64,000 nucleotides of DNA from Hansschlegelia quercus (GTDB lineage Bacteria; Pseudomonadota; Alphaproteobacteria; Rhizobiales; Methylopilaceae). The notes beneath the pieces are model-generated. The model did not search any database and had not been told where the DNA came from. It saw only the letters and a list, made by a program, of their open reading frames with translations. The position numbers and the translations under genes are program-made. Below, piece after piece: positions 1 to 8,771 of this stretch (the first letter of the stretch is position 1; the number at the start of each line of letters is the position of its first letter). The DNA lies in assembly GCF_004310425.1 (NCBI RefSeq), contig NZ_SIUB01000001.1, forward strand, positions 310,001 to 374,000. The letters run 5' to 3'.

Positions 1-2
1 CG

Positions 3-1460
3 GGGTCGCTTGCGGCGCTCGATTTCGCGGAGCGGGCTTGCGGCCTCTCCCCTCAGCCGAATGAGCCGCTCCCACACCGGGTGCGCGCTACGCTTGCGGC
101 GGTCGAGCGGCACGACCACGCCCATGCCGAACATATGCGCGACCTCGCCGCGCGCGAGAAGACGGCTGCGCGGCTTACAGCCGAGCGCCGGCAACTCACG
201 ATGCTCGAGGCGGAGGAGTCGATCTGGCGCGAGGCGTGGGGGCCGGCCGTCCGCAGGCTCGGCCTCGACGTGACCGTCTCGGCCGACGACGCCGCGGCGG
301 CCGCGGTCGAATGGTCGGGCGCCCGAGGCGTAATGACGGCGCTCGACCTGATCCGCGACCGCATCGGCAAGATGGACCGCGACGAGGCCGAGCTTTCCGA
401 CCGCATCGCCGCAATCGGCGACACGGCCGGCGTCGCGTTGCCCGACGATTCGGTCGCGGCGGCGCGAATGCTGTTTGCGCATTTCGCCGAAACGGACGGC
501 CGCCGCCGCGATCGAGAAACTCTGGCTCCCGACGCGAAGGAAGTCGCTCTCGTCCTCGACCGTCGCCGCGCCGAGCTGGACGAGCGGCGGGCCGAGATCG
601 ACCGGCTCGCCGAAGCCGCCGGCGTGGCCACCGATGACGGCGCAGCCCTCGCGGCGGTCGCGGCCCGGCACGCCGAGCGGCGATCGCTCGCGCAGGAGAT
701 CGCCCGGCTGACGGAGGGTCTCGCGACCGCTGGGGACGGACGCTCGATCGATGATCTCAGGCAAGCCGCCGCCGGGCGCGATCTCGACGAGGTCAAAGCC
801 GACGCCGAAGCGATGCGAGCTCAGGTTCGCCGCACGGACGAGGACCATCACGACGCCATCCGCGCCGAGCACGACGCCCGCGCAAGCCTCGACGCGCTGG
901 CGACGCAGGAGGGCGTGAACCGCGCGATTGTCGCCCGCGAAAGCGCGACCGCGGAGCTCCACGAGGCGGCGGAGCGTTACGTCGAGCTGTCGCTCGCCCG
1001 AGACCTCGTCAACGAGGCGATCCAGAAGGTGCGCGCCGAGCGACAGGACCCGCTGGTGGCGCGCGCCGGAGAGCTGTTCGCGCTCGCGACCCGCGGCGCC
1101 TATGCCGGCGTCGGCGCGGATGTCGACGACGGCGGTCAGCCGGTCGTCGTCGGTCGTCGCGCGGACGGGCGCACCGTCCATGTCGCCGCAATGAGCGACG
1201 GCACGCGCGACCAGTTGTTCCTCGCCTTCCGGCTCGCGAGCCTCGAAAGCTATTGCCGTGCGGCCGAGCCCCTGCCCTTCGTCGCCGATGACGTGCTCGT
1301 CCACTTCGACGACGACCGCGCCCAGGCCACGCTCGACCTGCTGGCGGAGTTCGCATCCGTCACGCAGGTGCTGCTGTTCACCCACCACGCCGGCGTGCGC
1401 GACATGGGCGCCGCGCTCGCGGCCCAAGGCCGGTGCGGTCTGGTGGAGATCGGCGGCTGA
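3..1460 (+). CDS. YhaN/SbcC-like AAA ATPase, C-terminal part (5' end outside window)
   Basis: The frame is open from the window edge, so the N-terminus and Walker A motif lie upstream. The middle is Ala/Arg/Glu-rich and predicted to form long coiled coils. The last 100 residues hold an ABC-ATPase-like tail: a signature-like SDGTRDQLFLAFRLA and a Walker B region LPFVADDVLVHFDD, then LLFTHH, which resembles an H-loop. This layout fits the YhaN family (COG4717), SbcC/Rad50-like ATPases thought to act in DNA repair, usually beside a YhaM/SbcD-type nuclease gene that would be off the edge here. The assignment rests on architecture. A GTG at 81 could start a short frame, but the reading continues upstream without a stop, so a truncated longer gene is preferred. 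Confidence 0.75.
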   Translation, partial: GSLAALDFAERACGLSPQPNEPLPHRVRATLAAVERHDHAHAEHMRDLAAREKTAARLTAERRQLTMLEAEESIWREAWGPAVRRLGLDVTVSADDAAAAAVEWSGARGVMTALDLIRDRIGKMDRDEAELSDRIAAIGDTAGVALPDDSVAAARMLFAHFAETDGRRRDRETLAPDAKEVALVLDRRRAELDERRAEIDRLAEAAGVATDDGAALAAVAARHAERRSLAQEIARLTEGLATAGDGRSIDDLRQAAAGRDLDEVKADAEAMRAQVRRTDEDHHDAIRAEHDARASLDALATQEGVNRAIVARESATAELHEAAERYVELSLARDLVNEAIQKVRAERQDPLVARAGELFALATRGAYAGVGADVDDGGQPVVVGRRADGRTVHVAAMSDGTRDQLFLAFRLASLESYCRAAEPLPFVADDVLVHFDDDRAQATLDLLAEFASVTQVLLFTHHAGVRDMGAALAAQGRCGLVEIGG

Positions 1461-1472
1461 GTTAAGCCGCGC

Positions 1473-1763
1473 CTAGTTGAGCCTGAACTCGGCCTTAACC
1501 GGCGCGAAGTCGGCCGGGCCGATCAGCGCCTTGTGGCCGACGCGCACCGAATGCAGCATGCCCTCGATCTCGCGCCGCCACCAATCGAGAAAGCCGCGCA
1601 GCACCGGGTATTCCGGCGCGCGATCGTACTCCTGCCAGACATATGATTGCAGAAGCGCCGGATGATCCGGCAGCCGGTAGAGGATCTCGGCAGTCGTCAG
1701 GCCGAAACCGTCGATCTGGCGGGCAAAGTCCCCGTCGCTTACAGAACGTCCGCATCCGTTCAT
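1473..1763 (-). CDS. usg: Usg family protein
   Basis: 96 aa with the diagnostic Usg block: DFARQIDGFGLTTAEILYRLPDHP followed by LQSYVWQEYD and LHSVRVGHKALI. Usg is a small alphaproteobacterial protein of unknown biochemistry, first noted next to tryptophan biosynthesis genes in Caulobacter; no trp gene is visible here. It converges on the YhaN-like gene, with 12 bp between the stop codons. ATG at 1763 is used; the first seven residues are poorly conserved in the family, so the start could be slightly downstream. Confidence 0.85.
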   Translation of the reverse strand: MNGCGRSVSDGDFARQIDGFGLTTAEILYRLPDHPALLQSYVWQEYDRAPEYPVLRGFLDWWRREIEGMLHSVRVGHKALIGPADFAPVKAEFRLN

Positions 1764-1991
1764 GGGTCGCGCTCCATCGCCTTTACGGCGCGGGGTCCGA
1801 CGCGCCGCACAAATACTGTGTTACGCCTTGCTCCTCCATGACAATCCCAAGACGTTAACAACGCTTTAACCAGATTCTTTTGGCAGCCGGACCTCGCGAG
1901 TGCTGCGATCGGACAGGGCGACGTCCGACGGTCCGACGTCTGCGTAAGGCTGGGGCGCCTGATGTCAGAGCCTTCCTCCGGAGCATGCCCG

Positions 1992-2501
1992 ATGCGTTTC
2001 GTCCTCGCCGCCGCCTTCTTCGCGCTCTCGGCAGGCGCGGCCGACGCCCAAAGCTGTTTCCGCGAGTGCCTCTCGGGCAAGCTCGAATCGTCCTCCGACG
2101 ACATCGCCATCCGCGACGCCGCCAAGGAATGCAGGGGGACGTGCGACGCGCGAACGCGCGAGGCGATGGACGCGAAGGGCGTCGGTTCGAAGCTCGACGG
2201 CTGCAAGGCGACGCCGCTGACGCTGGAGGAGTTCCGCAAGGTGCGCTCGGCGAGCCCGTCCTACACCGTGGAAGCGGGCACGTTCACTTGGGAGGCCAAG
2301 AATCCATTTCCGGACAGAGCGTTGACGCGGATCGAGGTGACGGCGCAGAACATGGACCTCAACGACATGGCCTTCACCGCGACCGGACTCGTCCCGCCGT
2401 CGGGCGAAGCCACGTTCGTCATTCCGGGCTTCTTCGACGGCTATCCCGCCGTGCGTTTCGCGGCCAAGATCAAGACGATCTGGGCCTGCGACCTCAAATA
2501 A
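1992..2501 (+). CDS. Hypothetical secreted cysteine-containing protein
   Basis: The open frame begins at 1962, but the ATG at 1992 gives a textbook signal peptide (MRFVLAAAFFALSAGAADA) with cleavage near residue 19-21, so 1992 is chosen; the product is 169 aa. The mature N-terminus carries two cysteine pairs (CFREC and CRGTC), one Cys in the middle (LDGCKAT) and one near the C-terminus (WACD), which suggests disulfides in the periplasm. The second half looks like a beta-rich domain. I do not recognise the family. The DUF488 gene starts 13 bp downstream on the same strand, so co-transcription is possible. Confidence 0.6.
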   Translation: MRFVLAAAFFALSAGAADAQSCFRECLSGKLESSSDDIAIRDAAKECRGTCDARTREAMDAKGVGSKLDGCKATPLTLEEFRKVRSASPSYTVEAGTFTWEAKNPFPDRALTRIEVTAQNMDLNDMAFTATGLVPPSGEATFVIPGFFDGYPAVRFAAKIKTIWACDLK

Positions 2502-2514
2502 TTTCGGACCACGA

Positions 2515-2982
2515 ATGACCCGTCTCTTCACCATCGGCTACGAAGGCGCGACGCCGAACGCGCTCGCCGACGCGCTCGCGACCGCGGGCGTCGAGACGCT
2601 GGTCGACGTGCGCGCGGTCGCGAATTCCCGCCGGCCGGGCTTTTCCAAGCGCGCGCTCGCGGCGCAGGTCGAGGAGCGCGGCGTCGGCTATCTCCACATG
2701 CGCGCGCTCGGTACGCCTGCGGACGGCCGCGCCGCCGCGCGCAGCGGCCGCCACGACGACATGCGCCGCATCTTCGCCGCTCATCTCGAGACCGACGCCG
2801 CGAAGGAGGAGCTCGCCGCCCTCAAGGCGTTGACGCGGACGGGGAAGAAGCTCTGCCTGCTGTGTTTCGAGCGCGAGTCCGAACACTGCCATCGCCTGAT
2901 GATCGCGGAGCGCGTCGACGCCGAGCTCGACATCGAGATCGAGCACCTGCACGCGCTGCCCGCGACCTTCGAGCGGCCCTGA
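2515..2982 (+). CDS. DUF488 domain-containing protein
   Basis: 155 aa. It begins RLFTIGYEGATPNAL and contains VDVRAVANSRRPGFSK and the C-terminal LCLLCFERESEHCHR, all hallmarks of DUF488 proteins. The two conserved cysteines and the CHR motif at the end are typical of the family. Biochemical function is unknown; no catalytic role is claimed. ATG at 2515 is preceded by a weak purine tract. It sits 13 bp after the secreted protein and 73 bp before the XdhC genes. Confidence 0.8.
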   Translation: MTRLFTIGYEGATPNALADALATAGVETLVDVRAVANSRRPGFSKRALAAQVEERGVGYLHMRALGTPADGRAAARSGRHDDMRRIFAAHLETDAAKEELAALKALTRTGKKLCLLCFERESEHCHRLMIAERVDAELDIEIEHLHALPATFERP

Positions 2983-3055
2983 CCCCAAGCCGCGTTGCGC
3001 AGTCCGAGCGCGGGTTCTATTTCACGTTCGTCATTCCATCCGGAAACGCTTGCCC

Positions 3056-3364
3056 ATGGACCCCCTGTCGACCGCCGAGACCTGGGCGCGCGAAGGCCGT
3101 GCGGTGGCGCTCGCGACCGTCGTGGAAACCTGGGGCTCGGCGCCCCGCCCCGTCGGCAGTCATCTCGTGATCGACGGCGACGGCCTGTTTGAAGGCTCGG
3201 TCTCCGGCGGCTGCGTCGAGGGCGCCGTGGTCTCGGAAGCCGCTGACGTGATCGAGACAGGCCGCCCGCGCCTCCTCGAATTCGGTGTCGCCGACGAGAC
3301 CGCCTGGCGGGTCGGGCTCTCCTGCGGTGGGCGCATCAAGGTGTTCGTCGAGAAGGTGGCATGA
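3056..3364 (+). CDS. XdhC/CoxI family protein, N-terminal-domain-only subunit
   Basis: 102 aa from ATG 3056. It contains TWGSAPRPVGSHLVI and the GSVSGGCVEGAV motif of the XdhC_CoxI domain. XdhC-type chaperones bind molybdenum cofactor and insert the sulfurated form into xanthine dehydrogenase-family hydroxylases. The usual protein has this domain plus a C-terminal Rossmann domain; here the two are separate genes joined by an ATGA overlap (3361-3364), implying translational coupling and probably a heteromeric chaperone. No molybdenum hydroxylase structural gene lies in the window. Confidence 0.85.
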   Translation: MDPLSTAETWAREGRAVALATVVETWGSAPRPVGSHLVIDGDGLFEGSVSGGCVEGAVVSEAADVIETGRPRLLEFGVADETAWRVGLSCGGRIKVFVEKVA

Positions 3365-4050
3365 GGCTCGACCTGCTCGCCGAACTGAACGCGGTGCGCG
3401 ACGCGCGCCGCGCCGCCTGTATCGTGACGGAGCTGGCGAGCGGCGATCAGCGGTTGGTGATCGAGCCGGAAGCGTCGGATCCGTTCGCCGAAAAGATCAG
3501 AAACGCCTTCGCGTCGGGCAAGAGCACGACCGCTGAGAGCATTGATGGAAAAGCCGTTTTCCTTAACGTCCATGTCCCCTCGCCGCGGCTCGTAGTGCTC
3601 GGGGCTGTCCATGTCTCGCAGACGCTTGCGCCGATGGCGGCCACGCTCGGCTATGAGGTGACCGTCCTCGATCCGCGCACCGCCTTTGCGGCGCCGGAGC
3701 GTTTTCCGGGCGTCGACCTCGTCGCGGAATGGCCCGACGTCGCGCTGCCGCGCCTCGGCCTCGACCCCTTCACCGCCTTCGCCGCCCTGACTCACGATCC
3801 CAAGATCGACGATCCCGGCCTTTCCGCGGCGCTCGCCGCCGGCTGCTTCTATGTCGGCGCGCTCGGCTCTCGGAAGACACACGCAGCGCGGCGCGACCGC
3901 CTTGCCGCGACGGGGGTCAAGGCCGCCGACTTCGACCGCATTCGGGCGCCGATCGGCCTCCCCATCGGGGCCGCGTCGCCGGCCGAGATCGCGGTTTCGA
4001 TCATGGCGGAAATCACCGCCGCGCTGCGCAAGCCGGAGATCAGGGCGTGA
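3361..4050 (+). CDS. XdhC family protein, Rossmann-domain subunit
   Basis: 229 aa. The Rossmann-type segment starts at about residue 75 (RLVVLGAVHVSQTLAPMA) and is followed by VTVLDPRTAF, TAFAALTHDPKID and the FYVGALGSRKTHA block typical of XdhC C-terminal domains. The end, IGLPIGAASPAEIAVSIMAEI, is also characteristic. The first ~70 residues are less conserved. It overlaps its N-domain partner upstream and the mocA-type gene downstream by 4 bp each, so all three are coupled. It likely handles Moco for a xanthine dehydrogenase/CO dehydrogenase-family enzyme encoded elsewhere. Confidence 0.85.
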   Translation: MRLDLLAELNAVRDARRAACIVTELASGDQRLVIEPEASDPFAEKIRNAFASGKSTTAESIDGKAVFLNVHVPSPRLVVLGAVHVSQTLAPMAATLGYEVTVLDPRTAFAAPERFPGVDLVAEWPDVALPRLGLDPFTAFAALTHDPKIDDPGLSAALAAGCFYVGALGSRKTHAARRDRLAATGVKAADFDRIRAPIGLPIGAASPAEIAVSIMAEITAALRKPEIRA

Positions 4051-5657
4051 GGTTCGGTCCCATTCCGCTCGCCCGCTCCGAGGGCGCTGTCGCGGCGCAT
4101 GCGATCCGCTCGAATGGTTACGTGCTGAAAAAAGGCGCGCGGGTCACGGCGGCGGACATCTCTGAGCTCCGAGCGCGCGGCGTCACGGAGATCGTCGGCG
4201 CCGAGCTTGGGCCGGACGACGTCACCGAGGACGAGGCGGCTTACCGCATCGCCATGGCGCTCGCTGGCGACGCCGTTCGCGTCGAGGCGCCCTTCACGGG
4301 GCGCGCGAACATCTTCGCAAAGAAAGCCGGACTGCTGATCGTCGACCGCGCGCGGATCGACGCGCTGAACGAGATCGACGAGGCCGTGACCTTCGCGACG
4401 CTGAACGAGCATGCGGTGGTCGCGGAAGGCGCGATGGTCGCGACTGTCAAGATCATTCCTTTCGCGCTGCCGGAGGCGCTCGTCGCACGCTGCGAGGAAG
4501 CCGCGCGCGGGCCCCTAGCGCGCGTCGCGCCATTTGCCCTGAGGCGCGTCGCGGCCGTCTCGACGCTGCTGCCGGGCCTCGATCCTAAGGTGGTCGACAA
4601 GACGATCGCAGTGCTCGAGCGCCGTCTTACAATAGCTGGCGCAAAGGTCTTCGCGGAGCGGCGGGTCGCGCACGACGAAGCGGCGCTGACGCGCGCGCTG
4701 AACGAGCTCGCGATCGAGAAGCCCGACCTCATCGTGGTGTTCGGCGCCTCGGCGATCACCGACCGGCGCGACGTCGTGCCGGCGGCGATCGAGGCTGCCG
4801 GCGGCGCGATCGAGCGCCTCGGCATGCCGGTCGATCCGGGCAATCTGCTGCTGCTGGGCGAGATCGACGGCCGGCCTGTGCTCGGCGCGCCAGGCTGCGC
4901 GCGCAGCCCCAAGGAAAACGGCTTCGACTGGGTGTTGAACCGCCTGCTCGCGAAGCTCCCGATCGGCGCGCGCGACATCACCGCCATGGGGGTCGGAGGT
5001 CTGCTGATGGAAATCGTCTCGCGCCCTCAGCCGCGGGCGGATAAGCCAGCCGAGCCCGCAAAGCCGAAGGTCTCAGCGATCATCCTCGCGGCGGGCCGAT
5101 CGACGCGGATGGGGGGTCCGAACAAGCTGCTGGAGACGATCAACGGGCGCCCGCTGGTGCGCTTGGCAGTGGAGGCTGCGCTTGCGGGCGGCCTGAAGGA
5201 CGTGGTGGTCGTGACCGGCCATCAGCGCTTGGCCGTACAAGCGGCGCTCTCGGGCCTGAACGTCCGCTTCGTCGACAATCCGCGCTTCGCCGAGGGACTC
5301 TCGACCTCGCTGAAAGCGGGCCTCGCGGCCTTGCCGTCGAAGACGGATGGCGCTCTCGTTCTTCTCGGCGACATGCCCCGCGTCGGCGCGCGCCTCGTCG
5401 CCCGGTTGGCGGAGGCGTTCGACCCCGCGTCGGGCGCTCATCTAGTCGCTCCGACGCGCGGCGGGCGGCGCGGCAATCCTGTGCTGTGGGGACGGCGCTT
5501 CTTCGAGGCCTTGGCGCAGGTCGAAGGCGACGTCGGCGGTCGCCACCTGATCGAAGAGAATCTGGAAGCCTTGCGCGAGGTCGCGGCCGACGACGACGGT
5601 TCGCTGATCGACGTTGATACGCCCGAAGCGCTCGCGGCGTTGCGCGAGCAAGGCTGA
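4047..5657 (+). CDS. Bifunctional molybdopterin-binding / molybdenum cofactor cytidylyltransferase
   Basis: 536 aa from GTG 4047, which overlaps the preceding stop (GTGA). Residues ~1-330 form a molybdopterin-binding (MoeA/CinA-like MoCF) module, with LKKGARVTAADISELRARG near the start and LIVVFGASAITDRRDVVP plus GMPVDPGNLLLLGEIDGRPVLG later. The last ~200 residues are a MobA/MocA-like nucleotidyltransferase with the signature IILAAGRSTRMGGPNK, VTGH and LLGDMPRV. MocA-type enzymes convert Mo-molybdopterin to the cytosine dinucleotide used by xanthine dehydrogenase-family enzymes, which fits the two XdhC genes in front. CTP rather than GTP preference is inferred from this context. Confidence 0.85.
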   Translation: MRFGPIPLARSEGAVAAHAIRSNGYVLKKGARVTAADISELRARGVTEIVGAELGPDDVTEDEAAYRIAMALAGDAVRVEAPFTGRANIFAKKAGLLIVDRARIDALNEIDEAVTFATLNEHAVVAEGAMVATVKIIPFALPEALVARCEEAARGPLARVAPFALRRVAAVSTLLPGLDPKVVDKTIAVLERRLTIAGAKVFAERRVAHDEAALTRALNELAIEKPDLIVVFGASAITDRRDVVPAAIEAAGGAIERLGMPVDPGNLLLLGEIDGRPVLGAPGCARSPKENGFDWVLNRLLAKLPIGARDITAMGVGGLLMEIVSRPQPRADKPAEPAKPKVSAIILAAGRSTRMGGPNKLLETINGRPLVRLAVEAALAGGLKDVVVVTGHQRLAVQAALSGLNVRFVDNPRFAEGLSTSLKAGLAALPSKTDGALVLLGDMPRVGARLVARLAEAFDPASGAHLVAPTRGGRRGNPVLWGRRFFEALAQVEGDVGGRHLIEENLEALREVAADDDGSLIDVDTPEALAALREQG

Positions 5658-5690
5658 ACCGGGAGCCCATCCCGGACGTAGCGTCGATCC

Positions 5691-7229
5691 ATGACGACGC
5701 TGCGCCTCATTCTCGCTGACCAACTGACCCGCGGCCTCGCCTCCCTTAAGGATCTCGACCCGGCGCAAGACGTCGTCCTCATGGCCGAGGTCATGGAGGA
5801 GGCGAACTATGTCCGCCACCACAAGCAGAAACTCGTCTTCCTGTTCGCCGCCATGCGCCGTTTCGCCGACGAGCTGCGCGACGAAGGCGTAACGGTCGAC
5901 TATGTCCGCCTGGACGAGGCAGGAAATACCGGCTCGCTCGGCGGCGAAGTCGCCCGCGCCATCGAGCGCCACAGGCCCGACCGGCTCTTGCTGACGGAGC
6001 CGGGCGAGTGGCGCGTGCTGGAGATGATGCAGGACTGGCGTGAGGAGCTTTCCTGCGACGTCCTCCTCCGGGAGGACGACCGCTTCCTCTGCTCGCGCGG
6101 CGATTTCGAGCGCTGGGCGACGGGCCGCAAGGGCCTGCGGATGGAGTTCTTTTATCGCGAGGTTCGCAAGTCCACCGGGTTCCTGATGGATGACGACAAG
6201 CCGGAAGGCGGCCGCTGGAACTTCGACGCCGAAAACCGCAAGAAGCTGCCGAAGGGCATGGCGATTCCGGACCGGCTGCGCTTTCCGCCCGACCAAACGA
6301 CACAGGAGGTGATGACGCTGGTCGAGGCGCGCTTTCCTGACAATTTCGGGACGCTCGACGATTTCGGCTGGGCGGTCACCCGCAAAGACGCGCTGAAGGC
6401 TCTGGCCTCCTTCATTTCCTCCGCTCTGCCGACCTTCGGAGACTATCAGGATGCGATGAAGGCCGGCGGACCCTTCATCTTCCATGGCCTGATCTCGCCC
6501 TACATCAACGCCGGCCTTCTCACGCCACGCGAGGTCTGCGAGGCCGCCGAACGCGCCTACCGCGCGGGCGCCGCGCCGCTGAACGCAGTAGAGGGCTTCA
6601 TCCGCCAGATCATCGGATGGCGGGAGTACATCCGCGGCGTCTATTGGCTGAAGATGCCGGACTACCGCGAGACCAACCACCTCGAGGCCGACCGGAAGCT
6701 CCCCGACCTCTATTGGACGGCGGAGACCGAGATGAACTGCCTCGCGAACTGCGTGGCGGACACGCGGGATCACGCCTACGCCCATCACATCCAGCGCCTG
6801 ATGGTTTTGGGCAATTTCGCGCTGCTCGCAGGCGTTCGCCCCCGCGAGGTCCAGGACTGGTACCTGCTGGTCTATGCCGACGCTTATGAATGGGTTGAGC
6901 TGCCGAACGTCCACGGTATGGCGCTGTTCGCCGATGGCGGCCTGTTGGGCTCAAAGCCCTATGCGTCGTCGGGCGCCTACATCGACCGGATGTCGGATTA
7001 TTGCGGCCCCTGCCGCTTCGACGTGAGACAGAAAACCGGCCCGGACGCTTGCCCGTTCAACTACCTCTACTGGGATTTTCTCTCCCGGAACGAGAGGAAG
7101 CTCGGCGACAACCAGCGGCTGGCGATGCCCTATCGCACGCTTTCGAAGATGACGCCCGAGCGCCGCGCTGAGATCGGGCGAGACGCGAAGGCCTTTCTCG
7201 ACGCGCTGCCGAGCGACTATGAGGGGTGA
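5691..7229 (+). CDS. phrB: Iron-sulfur bacterial cryptochrome/(6-4) photolyase
   Basis: 512 aa, the usual size for the FeS-BCP (photolyase-related protein) class. The N-terminus TLRLILADQLTRGLASL is the alpha/beta antenna domain; the helical FAD domain follows, with GFIRQIIGWREYIRG and NVHGMALFADGG. Four cysteines that would hold a [4Fe-4S] cluster are at residues 350, 438, 441 and 454, the same numbers I recall for Agrobacterium PhrB. The enzyme repairs (6-4) UV photoproducts in DNA using light, FAD and probably a lumazine antenna. ATG at 5691 lies 33 bp after the mocA-type gene. Symbol assigned by family resemblance. Confidence 0.9.
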   Translation: MTTLRLILADQLTRGLASLKDLDPAQDVVLMAEVMEEANYVRHHKQKLVFLFAAMRRFADELRDEGVTVDYVRLDEAGNTGSLGGEVARAIERHRPDRLLLTEPGEWRVLEMMQDWREELSCDVLLREDDRFLCSRGDFERWATGRKGLRMEFFYREVRKSTGFLMDDDKPEGGRWNFDAENRKKLPKGMAIPDRLRFPPDQTTQEVMTLVEARFPDNFGTLDDFGWAVTRKDALKALASFISSALPTFGDYQDAMKAGGPFIFHGLISPYINAGLLTPREVCEAAERAYRAGAAPLNAVEGFIRQIIGWREYIRGVYWLKMPDYRETNHLEADRKLPDLYWTAETEMNCLANCVADTRDHAYAHHIQRLMVLGNFALLAGVRPREVQDWYLLVYADAYEWVELPNVHGMALFADGGLLGSKPYASSGAYIDRMSDYCGPCRFDVRQKTGPDACPFNYLYWDFLSRNERKLGDNQRLAMPYRTLSKMTPERRAEIGRDAKAFLDALPSDYEG

Positions 7230-7241
7230 CGCGGGAGCCGC

Positions 7242-8453
7242 GTGACGAGACGTTTCCACCGGGCGGAGCGAGCCTTGGCCATCACGTTCGAATGGGAAGA
7301 TCCCCTACTCCTCGACGATCAGCTCACTGAGGAGGAACGCATGATCCGGGACACGGCGGAGGACTACGCGCAGGCGAGACTCGCGCCACGGGTCGTCGAC
7401 GCCTTCGCGCAGGAACGAGCCGACCCCGAGATCTTCCGCGAGATGGGCGCGCTCGGCTTGCTGGGAGTCACCCTGCCCGCGGCCTATGGCTGCGCCGAAG
7501 CGAGCTATGTCGCCTATGGCCTCGTGGCGCGCGAAGTTGAGCGCGTCGATAGCGGCTATCGCTCGATGATGAGCGTGCAGTCGTCGCTCGTGATGTATCC
7601 GATCTTCGCCTATGGCTCGGAGGCGCAGAAAGAGCGCTATCTGCCGAAGCTTGCGAGCGGCGAGCTCATCGGCTGCTTCGGCCTGACGGAGCCCGACGCC
7701 GGCTCCGACCCCTCGGCCATGCTGACGCTCGCGAAGAAAACCGACGCCGGCTACCGCCTTTCGGGCGTGAAGACCTGGATCACCAACGCGCCGATCGCCG
7801 ACCTCTTCGTGGTCTGGGCGAGATCCGATGCGCATGACGGCGCAATCCGTGGCTTCGTGCTGGAGAAAGGCCTTTCGGGCCTCTCCGCGCCGAAAATCGA
7901 GGGCAAGCTTTCGCTGCGCGCATCCGTCACCGGCGAGATCGTCATGGACGGCGTCGAAGTCGGCGAGGACGCGCTGCTGCCGGGAATTTCTGGTTTGAAG
8001 GGCCCGTTCGGCTGCCTCAACCGGGCGCGCTACGGCATTTCCTGGGGCGCGATGGGGGCGGCGGAGAATTGCCTCGCCGTCGCTCGCACGTACACGCTCG
8101 ACCGAAAGCAGTTCGGCCGGCCGCTCGCCGCGAACCAGCTGATGCAGAAGAAGTTCGCCGACATGGAGACGGAGATCGCGCTCGGCCTGCAGGCTTCCTT
8201 ACGGGTCGGGCGCCTGTTCGACGAGGGCCGCGTCGCTCCGGAGATGATCTCCATCGTCAAACGCAACAATGCGGGCAAGGCGCTCGACATCGCCCGAACC
8301 GCCCGCGACATGCTCGGCGGCGCCGGCATCAGTCAGGACTTCCCTGTCATGCGGCACATGCTGAACCTCGAGACCGTGAACACCTACGAGGGCGCGCACG
8401 ACATCCACGCGCTGATCATCGGCCGCGGCGTGACCGGCCTCTCAGCGTTCTGA
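7242..8453 (+). CDS. gcdH: Acyl-CoA dehydrogenase, glutaryl-CoA dehydrogenase type
   Basis: Up to 403 aa, length typical of GCDH. Seen: [21 protein letters not shown] at the N-terminus, [16 protein letters not shown] (FAD/substrate loop), and near the C-terminus [16 protein letters not shown], whose Glu is the catalytic base of this subfamily. The flavoenzyme oxidises and decarboxylates glutaryl-CoA to crotonyl-CoA in lysine/tryptophan and aromatic catabolism. The start is uncertain: GTG 7242 gives an unusual arginine-rich leader, whereas TTG 7275 gives the family-like N-terminus AITFEWEDP. No CoA-transferase or regulator accompanies it, so substrate choice is from sequence resemblance only. 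Confidence 0.85.
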   Translation: MTRRFHRAERALAITFEWEDPLLLDDQLTEEERMIRDTAEDYAQARLAPRVVDAFAQERADPEIFREMGALGLLGVTLPAAYGCAEASYVAYGLVAREVERVDSGYRSMMSVQSSLVMYPIFAYGSEAQKERYLPKLASGELIGCFGLTEPDAGSDPSAMLTLAKKTDAGYRLSGVKTWITNAPIADLFVVWARSDAHDGAIRGFVLEKGLSGLSAPKIEGKLSLRASVTGEIVMDGVEVGEDALLPGISGLKGPFGCLNRARYGISWGAMGAAENCLAVARTYTLDRKQFGRPLAANQLMQKKFADMETEIALGLQASLRVGRLFDEGRVAPEMISIVKRNNAGKALDIARTARDMLGGAGISQDFPVMRHMLNLETVNTYEGAHDIHALIIGRGVTGLSAF

Positions 8454-8522
8454 ACGGCCTCCTTGTCTCGGGGCCTGCCGAGCGTATCTCTGGCTCACCA
8501 TACCCGGCCTCAGGAGACCTCA

Positions 8523-8762
8523 ATGTCGGACGCGCACTACACGGTCGTCGAGCACGACGGCGGCTGGGCGTACAAACTCGGCGACGTGTTCTCCGAAACC
8601 TTTCCGACGCGCGAGGAGGCCCATGCGGCGGCGGAACAGGCCGCCCGCGAGCAGCGCGCTCCGGACGAGGATACCGAGATCGAATACGAGGACGAGAAGG
8701 GCGTCTGGCGCGAAGAGCATTCCGCGGGCGGCGACCGGCCGACGACCGATGTCGAGGACTGA
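8523..8762 (+). CDS. DUF2188 domain-containing small protein
   Basis: 79 aa, very acidic. YTVVEHDGGWAYKLGD followed by FPTREEAHAAAEQAAREQ matches the DUF2188 pattern (a short beta-sheet, then a helix of Ala/Glu). Function of the family is unknown. ATG 8523 follows an AGGAG (8511-8515 region). It lies between the acyl-CoA dehydrogenase and the P450 gene and is 9 bp from the latter, so it is probably co-transcribed with it. Confidence 0.75.
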   Translation: MSDAHYTVVEHDGGWAYKLGDVFSETFPTREEAHAAAEQAAREQRAPDEDTEIEYEDEKGVWREEHSAGGDRPTTDVED

Positions 8763-8771
8763 CGCCCGGCC

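Noticed and set aside
5442-6914. A 490-codon open frame antisense to the MocA end and photolyase
   Set aside because: Shadow of two strongly supported genes; no motif and no ribosome site.
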